From Burkholderiaceae bacterium (GTDB lineage Bacteria; Pseudomonadota; Gammaproteobacteria; Burkholderiales; Burkholderiaceae), in contig CANJBQ010000026.1 in NCBI GenBank assembly GCA_947472645.1, forward strand, positions 1-45,104: a stretch of 45,104 nucleotides of DNA, in the 5' to 3' direction. The notes under the pieces were generated by a model that was not told the DNA's origin, ran no database searches, and was given only the letters and a program-made list of their open reading frames with translations. The first letter of the stretch is position 1. Every line of letters begins with the position of its first letter. The translations under genes were made by a program, and so were the position numbers. Of the stretch, positions 1-8,957 are shown piece after piece.

Positions 1-258
1 ATTTTTAAGCCGGCCGATGATTTGTATGGTTTTTCAGTAGACGTAGTAGATATGGAAAATATTGCTGGACCGCGTCACATTCATCCATTAGGCGAGATTG
101 ATTTAATTATGCCCATTGATGGTAAGGCTTTGTTTGATGGACGCAGTGCTGGATGGATGGTAACTCCTCCAAATAGTGAACATGCTCCCACTGTTTCAAG
201 TGGTCGCGCCTATGTTTTGTATCTATTGCCTCAAGGGCAAATTCAATTTACGGGTTAA
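1..258 (+). CDS. DUF4863 / 4-hydroxylaminobenzoate lyase-like protein, C-terminal part
   Basis: The reading frame is open to the left edge, so this is the last 85 residues of a longer gene. The visible part has a cupin-like stretch with GPRHIHPLGEIDL and a later PPNSEHAPT segment whose histidines could bind metal. I recall this pattern from DUF4863 proteins, a family that includes 4-hydroxylaminobenzoate lyase (PnbB) and that often sits in aerobic benzoyl-CoA (box) gene clusters. Its stop lies 11 bases before the benzoate-CoA ligase start, so both are probably in one operon. The actual role in benzoate clusters is not known to me. The N-terminal half is outside the window. Confidence 0.7.
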   Translation: MFKPADDLYGFSVDVVDMENIAGPRHIHPLGEIDLIMPIDGKALFDGRSAGWMVTPPNSEHAPTVSSGRAYVLYLLPQGQIQFTG

Positions 259-269
259 GGAGATCATTC

Positions 270-1874
270 ATGTCTTTGATTCACCAAGATCTTGGAAATA
301 CATTTAATTTTGCACAATACTTGATAGCCGCGAATGAACAACGTCCGGATAAGATTGCTTATATTGATGATCTAGGTTCGATGACATTCGCATCCTTGAA
401 TGAACGTATTGCACAATTTGGTACATCCTTACTCAAAAGTGGTCTTAAACGTGAAGAGCGCATCCTCTTGCTGATGCAGGATACCAATGATTGGCCGGTG
501 AGTTTTTTGGGAAGTATGTATTGCGGTGTAGTTCCTGTTGCCGTAAACACCTTGTTAACACCAGAAGATTACTCGTATATGCTAGCTAATAGTCGGGCAC
601 AAGCGGTGGTGTTGAGTTCTTCACTCATACCAACTCTAATCAAGGCGTTAGAAATCTCTAATCAACGAGATGGCCATGAAGTCTTGGAGGTCATTGTTTC
701 TCATCCAACGGCTGAAGATCGAAAGCTTTTTATTAACGCTCACCCAGATTTAGAGTGGATTGAATTCGATGATTTTTTAAACGAAGCTGGAACCATTGTC
801 CCGTCCGCTAAAACACATCCTGACGATCCTGGCTTTTGGTTATATTCATCGGGTTCAACAGGGCAACCCAAAGGAACGTTGCATACACAATCGAATCCAT
901 ATTGGACAGCTGAGTTATATGCAAAGCCGGTTTTACAGATACAAGAGAGTGACATCTGTTTTTCAGCAGCAAAATTATTTTTTGCTTATGGCTTGGGTAA
1001 TGGCCTCAGTTTTCCATTGGCGGTTGGTGCTACGACTATTCTGATGGCAGAGCGAGCAACGCCGACGGCCTGTTTCAAAAGGTTAACAGAGGTAAAGCCC
1101 ACTATATTTTTTGGTGCTCCAACGGGTTATGGTGGTATGTTGGCGAGTCCATATTTGCCGGCAAAAAACCTTGTCGCGCTACGCATGTGTTCTTCAGCGG
1201 GAGAGGCCTTACCACAAGAGTTAGGCGAGAAATGGACAAGGCATTTTGGTTGCCAAATTATTGATGGCTTGGGTTCTACCGAGATGTTGCATATCTTCTT
1301 ATCCAATCGTCCAGGTGATGTGAAGTATGGGACTTCTGGTAAGCCAGTGCATGGCTACGAATTGGATTTACGTGGTGAGGATGGCAAGAGTGTTGCGATC
1401 GGTGAGATCGGTGATTTATTTGTTAAAGGACCTAGTGCGGCGGTCATGTATTGGAATAACCGCTCTAAAACACGAGAAACTTTTCAGGGTGAGTGGACTA
1501 AATCTGGTGATAAATATGTTTGTGATTCGGATGGTTACTACACCTATTCTGGCCGTAATGATGACATGATTAAAGTTAGTGGTATTTATGTTTCTCCTTT
1601 TGAAGTTGAAGGAACATTACTGCAACACCCTGCGGTTCTTGAGAGTGCAGTGATTGGAATACCGGATGTTCAAGGGTTGGTTAAAACGAAGGCATTTGTG
1701 ATTCTCAAGGAAGGTCAAAGTATTTCCGAACAAGATTTACAAGATTTTGTGAAGGACCGCTTAGCACCTTTTAAATATCCGCGAATGATTGAGTTTGTTA
1801 AAGAACTCCCAAAAACCGCAACGGGGAAGATTCAACGTTTTCGTTTGCGTGACCAAGAAAAAAATAGAAAGTAA
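270..1874 (+). CDS. Benzoate-CoA ligase family protein
   Basis: Adenylate-forming enzyme of 534 residues that activates benzoate or a close aromatic acid to its CoA thioester in the cytoplasm with ATP, the entry step of the aerobic box pathway. The AMP-binding P-loop SSGSTGQPKG is at residues 193-202, and the adenylation lysine lies in the C-terminal KTATGKIQRF motif (K520). Length matches the benzoate-CoA ligase family. The segment around AAKLFFAYGLGNGL is typical of benzoate/4-hydroxybenzoate ligases. A strong ribosome site (AAGGAGA) precedes the ATG. It sits between the DUF4863 gene and an alpha/beta hydrolase, followed by an ABC importer, so uptake and activation are co-encoded. Substrate choice between benzoate and substituted benzoates cannot be decided from sequence. 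Confidence 0.88.
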   Translation: MSLIHQDLGNTFNFAQYLIAANEQRPDKIAYIDDLGSMTFASLNERIAQFGTSLLKSGLKREERILLLMQDTNDWPVSFLGSMYCGVVPVAVNTLLTPEDYSYMLANSRAQAVVLSSSLIPTLIKALEISNQRDGHEVLEVIVSHPTAEDRKLFINAHPDLEWIEFDDFLNEAGTIVPSAKTHPDDPGFWLYSSGSTGQPKGTLHTQSNPYWTAELYAKPVLQIQESDICFSAAKLFFAYGLGNGLSFPLAVGATTILMAERATPTACFKRLTEVKPTIFFGAPTGYGGMLASPYLPAKNLVALRMCSSAGEALPQELGEKWTRHFGCQIIDGLGSTEMLHIFLSNRPGDVKYGTSGKPVHGYELDLRGEDGKSVAIGEIGDLFVKGPSAAVMYWNNRSKTRETFQGEWTKSGDKYVCDSDGYYTYSGRNDDMIKVSGIYVSPFEVEGTLLQHPAVLESAVIGIPDVQGLVKTKAFVILKEGQSISEQDLQDFVKDRLAPFKYPRMIEFVKELPKTATGKIQRFRLRDQEKNRK

Positions 1875-1884
1875 GTTCATTACC

Positions 1885-2667
1885 ATGTCTTTTATTGAAA
1901 TTTCCTGGCGCAACCGTGCCATTCAAATTGAATACGAATGGGTTGGTGTAATGGCCATTGATGCCCCTATATTAGTTTTTCTGCATGAAGGATTGGGATC
2001 GGTAGCGATGTGGCGTGATTTTCCTCATCAATTAGCCACGCGTCTGGGCATGCGTGGCTTAATATATTCAAGGCCCGGATATGGAGCTTCGACACCAAAA
2101 AAGCGCCAAGAGGCTTGGGAGTTAGATTTCTTACACCAGCAGGCAGATGAGGTTTTCCCTGCCTTAATCTCAGCATTAAATATTAAAAAACCTGTCTATG
2201 TTTTAGGGCATAGCGATGGTGGTTCGATTGCGTTGTTGATTGGTGCGCTTCAACCAAATTTAGTAAAGTCACTCATTTTGATGTCTCCGCATATTTATGT
2301 AGAAGACATCACCGCAAAAAACATCTACCAAGCCAAGATTGAATATGAGCAGGGCGAATTAAAGCCTAAATTAGCTAGGTTCCATCTAGATGTTGATTCA
2401 GCTTTTTATGCATGGAGCGACGTGTGGTTAAAACCAGAGTTCATGCACTGGAATATTGAAAAAGAGATTGCATTAATCCAGTGCCCTATTCTAGCCATGC
2501 AGGGTCAGCAAGACCCCTATGGGACAATGTTTCAAATTAAAGACATTGCTAAGTATGTAAAGCGTACGGAACTAGTGGAAATCCCTAACTGCGGGCATTC
2601 GCCGCATCGAGACAGCCCTATAATAGTGATAGATACAATTTATAACTTTATCCAGCAACAACTTTAA
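1885..2667 (+). CDS. Alpha/beta hydrolase of the benzoate operon
   Basis: About 260 residues with the alpha/beta hydrolase fold. It shows an oxyanion region HEGLGS, a canonical nucleophile elbow GHSDGG, and a late GHSPHRD histidine with an upstream QQDPYG acid candidate. An upstream in-frame codon at 1789 would overlap the ligase by 86 bases. I chose the ATG at 1885, 10 bases after the ligase stop, because the family-like sequence starts there. Hydrolases of this type are common in box clusters, where thioester or lactone hydrolysis has been supposed. The specific substrate is unknown. The ABC importer follows after 39 bases. Confidence 0.8.
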   Translation: MSFIEISWRNRAIQIEYEWVGVMAIDAPILVFLHEGLGSVAMWRDFPHQLATRLGMRGLIYSRPGYGASTPKKRQEAWELDFLHQQADEVFPALISALNIKKPVYVLGHSDGGSIALLIGALQPNLVKSLILMSPHIYVEDITAKNIYQAKIEYEQGELKPKLARFHLDVDSAFYAWSDVWLKPEFMHWNIEKEIALIQCPILAMQGQQDPYGTMFQIKDIAKYVKRTELVEIPNCGHSPHRDSPIIVIDTIYNFIQQQL

Positions 2668-2706
2668 AAAAATACTGAAAATTTTGACGAAAAAGGAATA
2701 GATAAC

Positions 2707-3870
2707 ATGAAATGGATTAAATTTGGCGCTACTGCTGTCGTATTAACTTTGAGCACACAAGTCATTCATGCTCAAAACCTTCCCCCATTAAAGGTGGGGA
2801 TGATGTTGCCCTACAGTGGAACTTTCGCGGCATTGGGTAATGCAATTGATAATGGGTTTCAGTTATATGTCAAAGAGTTGGGTGGAAAAATTGCTGGTCG
2901 TGAGATTACCTATGTCAGAGTGGACGATGAGTCTGAACCTTCAAAGGCTACTGATAATATCAATAAGCTAATCAAACGTGACAATGTTGATGTTGTCATT
3001 GGAACGGTTCACTCAGGTGTTGCAATGGCGATGGCAAAGGTTGCAAAAGATACTGGAACGATGCTGATCATTCCAAATGCAGGAGCAAATGCGATTACTG
3101 GCCCTTTATGCGCTAAAAATATTTTTAGAAGTTCTTTCACAAATGGTCAGCCTGGTTATGCGATGGGTGAAGTTGCTGCAAAGAAGGGTTATAAAACAGC
3201 GATGACCATTACTTGGAATTACGCTGCTGGTGAAGAGTCCGTGAAGGGCTTTCAAGAAGGATTTGAAAAAGGTGGTGGTAAGGTTAATAAGATGTTAACT
3301 TTACCTTTCCCAGGAGTCGAGTTTCAAGCCTTGTTAACTGAAGTTGCTGCCGCTAAGCCAGATATTGTTTATTCTTTCTTTGCAGGTGGTGGCGCCGTTA
3401 AATTTGTTAAAGACTACGCCGCTGCTGGTTTAAATAAATCAATTCCGTTAGTGGGCCCAGGCTTCTTAACGGATGGCACACTTGAAGGTCAAGGGGAGGC
3501 AGCTCAAGGGATGCTGACAAGTTTGCATTATGGTGATAACTTAAACACAAAGCGTGATAATGAATTTAGATTGGCATATGCAAAACAATTTAAATTACAG
3601 CCAGATGTATATGCCGTTCAAGGTTATGATGCCGCTCAAATGCTGACGATTGGTCTACTTGCTACCAAAGGTGATATCAGTAAAAAAGATGAATTTGAAA
3701 AAGCTGTTGTTGCTGCTAAGGTAGATAGTCCACGTGGACCATTTACTATTTCAAAAGCACATAATCCGATTCAAGACTTTTATTTACGTCAAGTTGTAGG
3801 CAAAGAGAACAAGGTAATTGGTATTGCTAGTAAGTCACTTGCTGACTCTGCTCGCGGCTGTAATATGTAA
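2707..3870 (+). CDS. ABC transporter periplasmic substrate-binding protein (probable benzoate-type aromatic acid)
   Basis: A 387-residue type I periplasmic binding protein of the branched-chain amino acid (HAAT) class. The first 22 residues form a Sec signal peptide ending near IHAQ. LKVGMMLPYSGTFAALG is the usual first strand and ligand loop of the family. A clear ribosome site (AAAGGA) precedes the ATG. It is the first gene of a binding protein-H-M-G-F set and is directly downstream of benzoate-CoA ligase, so an aromatic acid such as benzoate is a more likely ligand than leucine. That is inference from context. It is only distantly similar to the two binding proteins at 12983 and 18895. Confidence 0.85.
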   Translation: MKWIKFGATAVVLTLSTQVIHAQNLPPLKVGMMLPYSGTFAALGNAIDNGFQLYVKELGGKIAGREITYVRVDDESEPSKATDNINKLIKRDNVDVVIGTVHSGVAMAMAKVAKDTGTMLIIPNAGANAITGPLCAKNIFRSSFTNGQPGYAMGEVAAKKGYKTAMTITWNYAAGEESVKGFQEGFEKGGGKVNKMLTLPFPGVEFQALLTEVAAAKPDIVYSFFAGGGAVKFVKDYAAAGLNKSIPLVGPGFLTDGTLEGQGEAAQGMLTSLHYGDNLNTKRDNEFRLAYAKQFKLQPDVYAVQGYDAAQMLTIGLLATKGDISKKDEFEKAVVAAKVDSPRGPFTISKAHNPIQDFYLRQVVGKENKVIGIASKSLADSARGCNM

Positions 3871-3897
3871 TAAATGATTTAAGACCTATTGGATTTT

Positions 3898-4782
3898 ATG
3901 GATTTATCAACCTTTTTTATACAAACTTTAAATTCAGTTCAATACGGTCTTTTATTGTTTTTAGTCGCTGCTGGACTCACTCTCATTTTTGGCATTATGG
4001 GAGTGATTAATCTTGCTCATGGTAGTTTCTACATGATGGGTTCATATCTTGCCTTTGGCTTATCTCCTTTGTTTGCAAATACCTTCGGTGGTGGACTCTT
4101 TCTCACCCTCATCATTGGCATTTTGATTGCCATTGTGATTGGTTATTTTTTAGAATGGATTTTTTATAGTTATTTATATGAGCGTGATCATTTACAACAA
4201 GTGCTAATGACTTATGGTTTGATACTCGTTATTGAAGAGGCTCGAAGTTTGTTGGTGGGGGATGATGTTCATGGCGTAGCAATACCGCAGTGGTTATCTG
4301 CAAGTTTGCAGTTAAGCGATGTGATGACTTATCCGGTCTATCGTTTATTTATCTCAGGGGTTTGCTTATCACTAGCGCTCTTGATGTATATAGTATTGAG
4401 TAAAACTAAACTTGGGATGATGATTCGGGCGGGGAGTGTTAACCGAGAAATGATTCAATCACTAGGCGTTAATATTCAGTTTTTATATCGAATTGTCTTT
4501 GCCGCTGGCGTTGCAATAGCAGCATTTGCTGGAATGGTTGCGGCGCCAGTTTCCTCCGTTTATCCCGGGATGGGCCAAGGAGTATTGATCATTTGTTTTG
4601 TAATTGTTGTCATCGGTGGGATTGGATCGATTCGTGGTGCATTTGTGGCATCTCTTCTCATTGGATTTGTGGATACTTTTGGTAAGGTATTATTACCTGA
4701 AGTGGCTGGCGTGCTCGTTTATGTTCTGATGGCTGGAATTCTGTTGTATAAGCCGAGTGGATTATTTAAGGCGGGTTCATGA
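3898..4782 (+). CDS. livH: Branched-chain-type ABC transporter permease LivH family (first set)
   Basis: Inner-membrane permease of about 295 residues with many hydrophobic segments and the LivH signature GIMGVINLAHGSFYMMG near the N-terminus. A second conserved block, VIGGIGSIRGAF, lies near the C-terminus. The ATG at 3898 was chosen; an in-frame TTG at 3889 would add three residues, and neither has a strong ribosome site. It overlaps the LivM gene by 4 bases (ATGA), which indicates translational coupling. It forms the membrane channel with LivM for the ligand delivered by the protein at 2707. Confidence 0.88.
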   Translation: MDLSTFFIQTLNSVQYGLLLFLVAAGLTLIFGIMGVINLAHGSFYMMGSYLAFGLSPLFANTFGGGLFLTLIIGILIAIVIGYFLEWIFYSYLYERDHLQQVLMTYGLILVIEEARSLLVGDDVHGVAIPQWLSASLQLSDVMTYPVYRLFISGVCLSLALLMYIVLSKTKLGMMIRAGSVNREMIQSLGVNIQFLYRIVFAAGVAIAAFAGMVAAPVSSVYPGMGQGVLIICFVIVVIGGIGSIRGAFVASLLIGFVDTFGKVLLPEVAGVLVYVLMAGILLYKPSGLFKAGS

Positions 4783-5768
4783 ATAGATCACAAATACTAT
4801 TTTTGTTGGTCATCTTTACTGTACTTACTTCGATAGCTTTTGTTGGCTCTGAGTACAGTATTGACTGGATGACAAAGACTATGATTTATGCCATCTTTGC
4901 GCTAAGTCTTGAGTTGTTGGTCGGAACTACAGGTTTAATTTGTTTTGGGCAATCCGCTTTTTTTGGGATTGGAGCATATGCGATCGTTAAATTATCTGCG
5001 GATCAAGCCTCACCACAAATTGCTTATCTTCTCCCACTTTCAATGATATTTGCTGGGATTTATGCTTTTTTTGTAGGTGCGCTATCGCTCAGAACTAAAG
5101 GAGTCTATTTTATTATGGTCACTCTTGCTTTTGCGCAAATGGCATATTACGTTATCCATGACACACCAGTTGGTGGTGGCACTGATGGTATTTATCTATA
5201 CACTAAACCTAATTTTTGGGGTTACACAATAAATAGTTCGCAGAGTTTTTATTTATTTACTTTAATCTGTTTGTTAGCTGTATTCGGATTTTTAGGTTTG
5301 ATCACGCACTCTAGATTCGGAAGAGCTCTAGCAGGGATTCGGATTAATGAAGTCAGGATGCGGGCAATTGGTTATGACACCTACTATTACAAACTTGCCG
5401 CTTTCGTTATTTCAGGAATGGTGGCAGGATTATCGGGCTATTTATTCGCTGTGAAAGATGGTTTTGTTAATCCTGAGTTATTAAGTTGGCACTTATCGGG
5501 AGCGGTTCTCATTATGATTATTTTAGGTGGCCTTGGCCACCTGCGTGGAGCATTTTTTGGCTCGGTTGTCTTTGCTCTTTTAGAGGAGTTTTTTCGATCC
5601 GAAGTTATTTTTGGGGCCTTTTCTAAACATTGGCATTTGGGTCTAGGACTCACGATTATCATCAGCGTAGCATTATTACCAAAAGGATTATTTGGTCTTA
5701 GTGCCTTATGGTCGTCCAAAGCAAAAACACCCCAAATCCTCTCTAAATCCATTCAGGATGAAGGATGA
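4779..5768 (+). CDS. livM: Branched-chain-type ABC transporter permease LivM family (first set)
   Basis: Inner-membrane permease of 329 residues, hydrophobic throughout, with LivM-type motifs: LLVGTTGLICFGQSAFFGIGAY in the N-terminal third, a SLRTKGVYFIMVTLAFAQM block, and ILGGLGHLRGAFFGS towards the C-terminus. The start overlaps the livH stop by 4 bases. It partners the LivH protein just upstream. The following ATPase gene begins at or just after its stop codon, so the operon continues. Confidence 0.88.
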   Translation: MNRSQILFLLVIFTVLTSIAFVGSEYSIDWMTKTMIYAIFALSLELLVGTTGLICFGQSAFFGIGAYAIVKLSADQASPQIAYLLPLSMIFAGIYAFFVGALSLRTKGVYFIMVTLAFAQMAYYVIHDTPVGGGTDGIYLYTKPNFWGYTINSSQSFYLFTLICLLAVFGFLGLITHSRFGRALAGIRINEVRMRAIGYDTYYYKLAAFVISGMVAGLSGYLFAVKDGFVNPELLSWHLSGAVLIMIILGGLGHLRGAFFGSVVFALLEEFFRSEVIFGAFSKHWHLGLGLTIIISVALLPKGLFGLSALWSSKAKTPQILSKSIQDEG

Positions 5769-5772
5769 GAAA

Positions 5773-6528
5773 GTGAGTTCAACGATCTATCTGAAAGCAA
5801 AGGGTCTGACGCGTCGATGGGGTGGGTTGGTTGCTGTTAACGCTGTTGATATTGAGTTAGCCTTGGGTGAGATTCATGCTGTAATAGGTACTAATGGCGC
5901 GGGTAAATCAACCTTGATTAATTTGATTTCCGGAGAAATTCCACTGAGCTCAGGAAGTGTTGAGCTTCTTGGTCAAGATGTGACGCAGTTATCTCAACCT
6001 ACTAGGGCTCAAATGGGTCTTGGAAAAAGTTATCAACGCAATACCATTTTTTTAGAACTGACGGTTTTAGAGAATTGTCGATTATCTGCACAATCCAAAC
6101 TTCAAAAGCCTTGGCAATTTTGGCAAAACGGACAAAACTGCTCTTTTAGTAATGAATATGCTTTACACATCCTCGATAAAACTGGTTTAAGTCATGTATT
6201 AGAGAGGCCGGCAGGCTTGCTATCACATGGCCAGAAAAGGCAGCTTGAGGTTGCTATGTGTTTAGCAACGGATCCTAAGGTTTTGTTATTGGATGAGCCT
6301 CTGGCTGGTATGGGGGCTGATGAAACTGATCGAATGTTGAATTTTTTAAGTGACCTTAGTAAAGATCACGCCATGATGTTAGTCGAGCATGATATGGATG
6401 CTGTTTTTAAAGTGGCTGATGTTATCACAGTGATGGTTAATGGCTCAGTGATTGCTAAGGGTACTCCCGATCAGGTACGTAATGATCCCCAAGTTCAGTC
6501 TGCTTATTTAGGGGCTGAATCTTCATGA
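5773..6528 (+). CDS. livG: ABC transporter ATP-binding protein LivG family (first set)
   Basis: Cytoplasmic ATPase of the importer. Walker A is GTNGAGKST, the signature motif is the variant LSHGQ, Walker B is VLLLDEP, and the switch histidine is in VEHDMD. Start choice: a GTG at 5773 has an AAGGA ribosome site seven bases upstream (5761-5765). In-frame ATG codons at 5758 and 5692 lie inside livM and have no such site. With the ATG at 5758 the genes would overlap by 11 bases. The protein is about 251 residues, normal for LivG. It pairs with the LivF protein that follows. Confidence 0.86.
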   Translation: MSSTIYLKAKGLTRRWGGLVAVNAVDIELALGEIHAVIGTNGAGKSTLINLISGEIPLSSGSVELLGQDVTQLSQPTRAQMGLGKSYQRNTIFLELTVLENCRLSAQSKLQKPWQFWQNGQNCSFSNEYALHILDKTGLSHVLERPAGLLSHGQKRQLEVAMCLATDPKVLLLDEPLAGMGADETDRMLNFLSDLSKDHAMMLVEHDMDAVFKVADVITVMVNGSVIAKGTPDQVRNDPQVQSAYLGAESS

Positions 6529-7232
6529 GTCATTTATTAGAGGTGCATGATTTACATGCTTGGTATGGTAGTAGTCATGTATTACATGGCATTGATTATG
6601 CAATTGATTCTCATGAAACCATTGGGTTACTAGGGCGCAATGGGATGGGTAAAAGTACTCTGATCCGAAGTATTTTGGGTCATGTACAAAAAAGAGAAGG
6701 CCAAATTCTAATCAATGGTCAATCTTCCTTAAAAATGGCGCCATATCAAGTGGCACAATTAGGACTTGCCTATGTGCCTGAGGGAAGAGGAATATTCTCT
6801 AATTTAACCGTTAAAGAAAATCTTTTGATGTGTGCAAAGCCTGGACGTAGAGGGCAACTGGATTGGACTTTTGATCGGGTGATGGCAACTTTCCCTCGCT
6901 TGTCTGAAAGACTCAAAAATTTAGGCGAGCAATTATCGGGTGGCGAGCAGCAAATGTTATCCATTGGCCGTGCGCTGATGACGCATCCTGATTTATTGAT
7001 TCTCGACGAAGCAACAGAAGGATTGGCGCCTTTAATTGTGGCAGAGATTTGGCGTGTGATTCAAGAAATTCGCACAAGTGGGATGGCGACGTTGATTGTT
7101 GATCGTGACTGGCGCAAAGTACTCCACAATACTGATCGTGCTTTGGTACTGCAAAAAGGTAAAATCGTTCTCTCTGGAGCTTCGAAAGATATATTGGATG
7201 ATCCTAATCTCGTGAAATATCTAGGTGTTTAG
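6525..7232 (+). CDS. livF: ABC transporter ATP-binding protein LivF family (first set)
   Basis: Second ATPase of the importer, 235 residues. Walker A is GRNGMGKST, the signature is LSGGEQQ, and Walker B is LLILDEATEGLAP. The segment after Walker B reads LIVDRDWRKVL where LivF proteins usually have LVEQN, so the switch region is divergent. The start overlaps livG by 4 bases. The stop overlaps the stop of the convergent NagH-like gene by 4 bases. It is the last gene of the benzoate-type operon in this window, and no hairpin terminator is visible after it. Confidence 0.87.
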   Translation: MSHLLEVHDLHAWYGSSHVLHGIDYAIDSHETIGLLGRNGMGKSTLIRSILGHVQKREGQILINGQSSLKMAPYQVAQLGLAYVPEGRGIFSNLTVKENLLMCAKPGRRGQLDWTFDRVMATFPRLSERLKNLGEQLSGGEQQMLSIGRALMTHPDLLILDEATEGLAPLIVAEIWRVIQEIRTSGMATLIVDRDWRKVLHNTDRALVLQKGKIVLSGASKDILDDPNLVKYLGV

Positions 7233-7699
7233 ATAGGGTAGATTAATGAGTTTGGAATCATTTCTGAATCATAGATACATAGCCGAGATTGAATTTTAAG
7301 ACCTTGTTCTGTGATGAGTAATTCATCGATATATCGTCCTACGTTATAGACTGTTGATTCTTGACTGAGTTTGGTGCGAAAGATTGCGTAATTCGATTCG
7401 CAATAAATCAGATTATTTTTCACCTCATGAATCAAAGGCACACCAATGACATGACGTTGATAGTAAGGGTCATGAAATAGAGTTTCTGAAATACCGTAAG
7501 CGCGATCTTTGAGCATACCTTTGGAAAGCATGGATAAAGTGGCTAATGGAAAATTTCTTTCATAATTCTCACGCGGCACAATTTTGTAAACACAGTCTTC
7601 AACAAATAGATCAATCCATCCGTTCCAATTTTCACTGTCAATGACTTGAGCGTATTTAGCGTTAAGGTGAACCACTTGAAGGAGATATTCAGAATACAT
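7229..7699 (-). CDS. nagH: Aromatic ring-hydroxylating dioxygenase small (beta) subunit, salicylate 5-hydroxylase NagH-like
   Basis: A 156-residue protein of the ring-hydroxylating dioxygenase beta family (cystatin/NTF2-like fold). It has the usual N-terminal helix and a conserved NWNGWIDLFVEDCVYKI block, and a later ESNYAIFRT strand. It supports assembly of the oxygenase and has no cofactor. Its ATG lies one base after the stop of the large subunit gene, so the pair is co-translated. The match to NagH of the salicylate 5-hydroxylase is from memory and depends mainly on the large subunit. The 3' end overlaps livF of the benzoate operon by 4 bases. Confidence 0.75.
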   Translation of the reverse strand: MYSEYLLQVVHLNAKYAQVIDSENWNGWIDLFVEDCVYKIVPRENYERNFPLATLSMLSKGMLKDRAYGISETLFHDPYYQRHVIGVPLIHEVKNNLIYCESNYAIFRTKLSQESTVYNVGRYIDELLITEQGLKIQSRLCIYDSEMIPNSLIYPI

Positions 7700-7700
7700 A

Positions 7701-8957
7701 TTAAATTGCCATCACTTTTCGCCAATAGTTATACATGCCGCGAATCAATGTCTCTGTGACCATATGTTCGGTATCTTCGCAATCCGTCCCGCCAAGTTGA
7801 GCAAGAACTTGATGTGCTGGTTTTTGCTCAAAGCCCATTTGTGAAAGTTCTATTACCTCACCATCATCAGCAGATACAAAGCCTGCAGGCCCAAATAAAT
7901 TTGCTTGAATTAAACGCCGTTCTGTCATTTCTGGCGTGTCCTCCGCAAAACCAAAGTGCGTCCAGACAAAATCAAAGGAACCATGCCCATTGGGTTGGAT
8001 ATGACGTGTTGAGACACTATTGACTTGTTGTTGAAAAATAACGGATGGAAAAATTGTCATCATTACAGCAGAAGGGCCTTTCCACCAATCTTCTTGAACA
8101 ATATCAATCAGACGTTTATCGTTAATTTCCATGGTATTTTTAAAGCTAGTGATTCCAGCCGTTACTTCAGATGTTACCCCAGCATTTCCTCGCTTAGAGA
8201 TCATGGCTGCGTGGCGGAAATGTTTATCCATCCTTAGCTTTGATTCATTATCAGCCCGCCATAAACCATAGGTAATAAACCAAGTATGAAGTAAGCCAGG
8301 GTGATAAGGATCTTTGATATTTTCTTGCATGAGTTTCCAGTTACCTGGAATTCTTTGTCGGTTATATCCGAGAATTGTCAGTTGACGACCATCAAATAAA
8401 CGGTCAAAGTAGCTCAAAATTTCTGGGCCGAGGTAATCATCAAAGGATTCTACATCATGATCAAAAGATGCAAAAACGACACTACCTCTAACAGCTACTT
8501 TCAATTTGTTTAAAGAGTGTTCTTTGGGATTAAAATCTTTTGGCATTCCGCCCTGAATTTCGCCATCCTTTTTGACCCCACGTCGGAAGGGTACTCCCTG
8601 TAAATCACCTTTGAGGCTGTAGTTCCATTGATGGTATGGACAGACAAATTCGCTAGCATTACCATGACGTTTACGACAAAATTGCATACCTCGGTGGGCA
8701 CAAACATTTTCTAAGACGTGGATAGCACCATCTTGATCACGCGAGAGAATCACAGAGCGTTCACCAATCACGGTTCTCTTAAAGTCACCAGGATTAGGGA
8801 TTTCCGCTTCTAAGCCGATATAACACCAGTGGTTTTTATAAAATAGTTTTTCAAGCTCTTGGTGATAAATAGACTCATCCGTATACGCCCAAAAAGGAAT
8901 TCTGCTGGACCCAACTTCTTCCCAGGTGTTTTGAGTAGGAAATGCGTTTGTCGACAT
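7701..8957 (-). CDS. nagG: Rieske oxygenase large (alpha) subunit, salicylate 5-hydroxylase NagG-like
   Basis: A 418-residue terminal oxygenase. The Rieske cluster ligands are C86/H88 (CAHRG) and C106/H109 (CPYHQW). The mononuclear iron motif is ENIKDPYHPGLLH, with bridging D216 and ligands H219 and H224. The overall pattern (GSSRIPFWAY near the N-terminus, SLKGDLQGVPFRRG after the Rieske domain, and the C-terminal MVTETLIRGMYNYWRKVM) agrees with my recollection of NagG, which hydroxylates salicylate to gentisate. Anthranilate or a substituted salicylate are alternatives. Ferredoxin and reductase genes are absent from the window, so electrons must come from partners encoded elsewhere. The gene is divergent from the FrnE-like gene across a 97-base gap. 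Confidence 0.82.
   Translation of the reverse strand: MSTNAFPTQNTWEEVGSSRIPFWAYTDESIYHQELEKLFYKNHWCYIGLEAEIPNPGDFKRTVIGERSVILSRDQDGAIHVLENVCAHRGMQFCRKRHGNASEFVCPYHQWNYSLKGDLQGVPFRRGVKKDGEIQGGMPKDFNPKEHSLNKLKVAVRGSVVFASFDHDVESFDDYLGPEILSYFDRLFDGRQLTILGYNRQRIPGNWKLMQENIKDPYHPGLLHTWFITYGLWRADNESKLRMDKHFRHAAMISKRGNAGVTSEVTAGITSFKNTMEINDKRLIDIVQEDWWKGPSAVMMTIFPSVIFQQQVNSVSTRHIQPNGHGSFDFVWTHFGFAEDTPEMTERRLIQANLFGPAGFVSADDGEVIELSQMGFEQKPAHQVLAQLGGTDCEDTEHMVTETLIRGMYNYWRKVMAI

Noticed and set aside
5438..5752. A 104-codon open frame on the minus strand inside livM.
   Set aside because: It lies opposite a well-supported permease gene, has low-complexity Lys/Pro-rich composition and no ribosome site.
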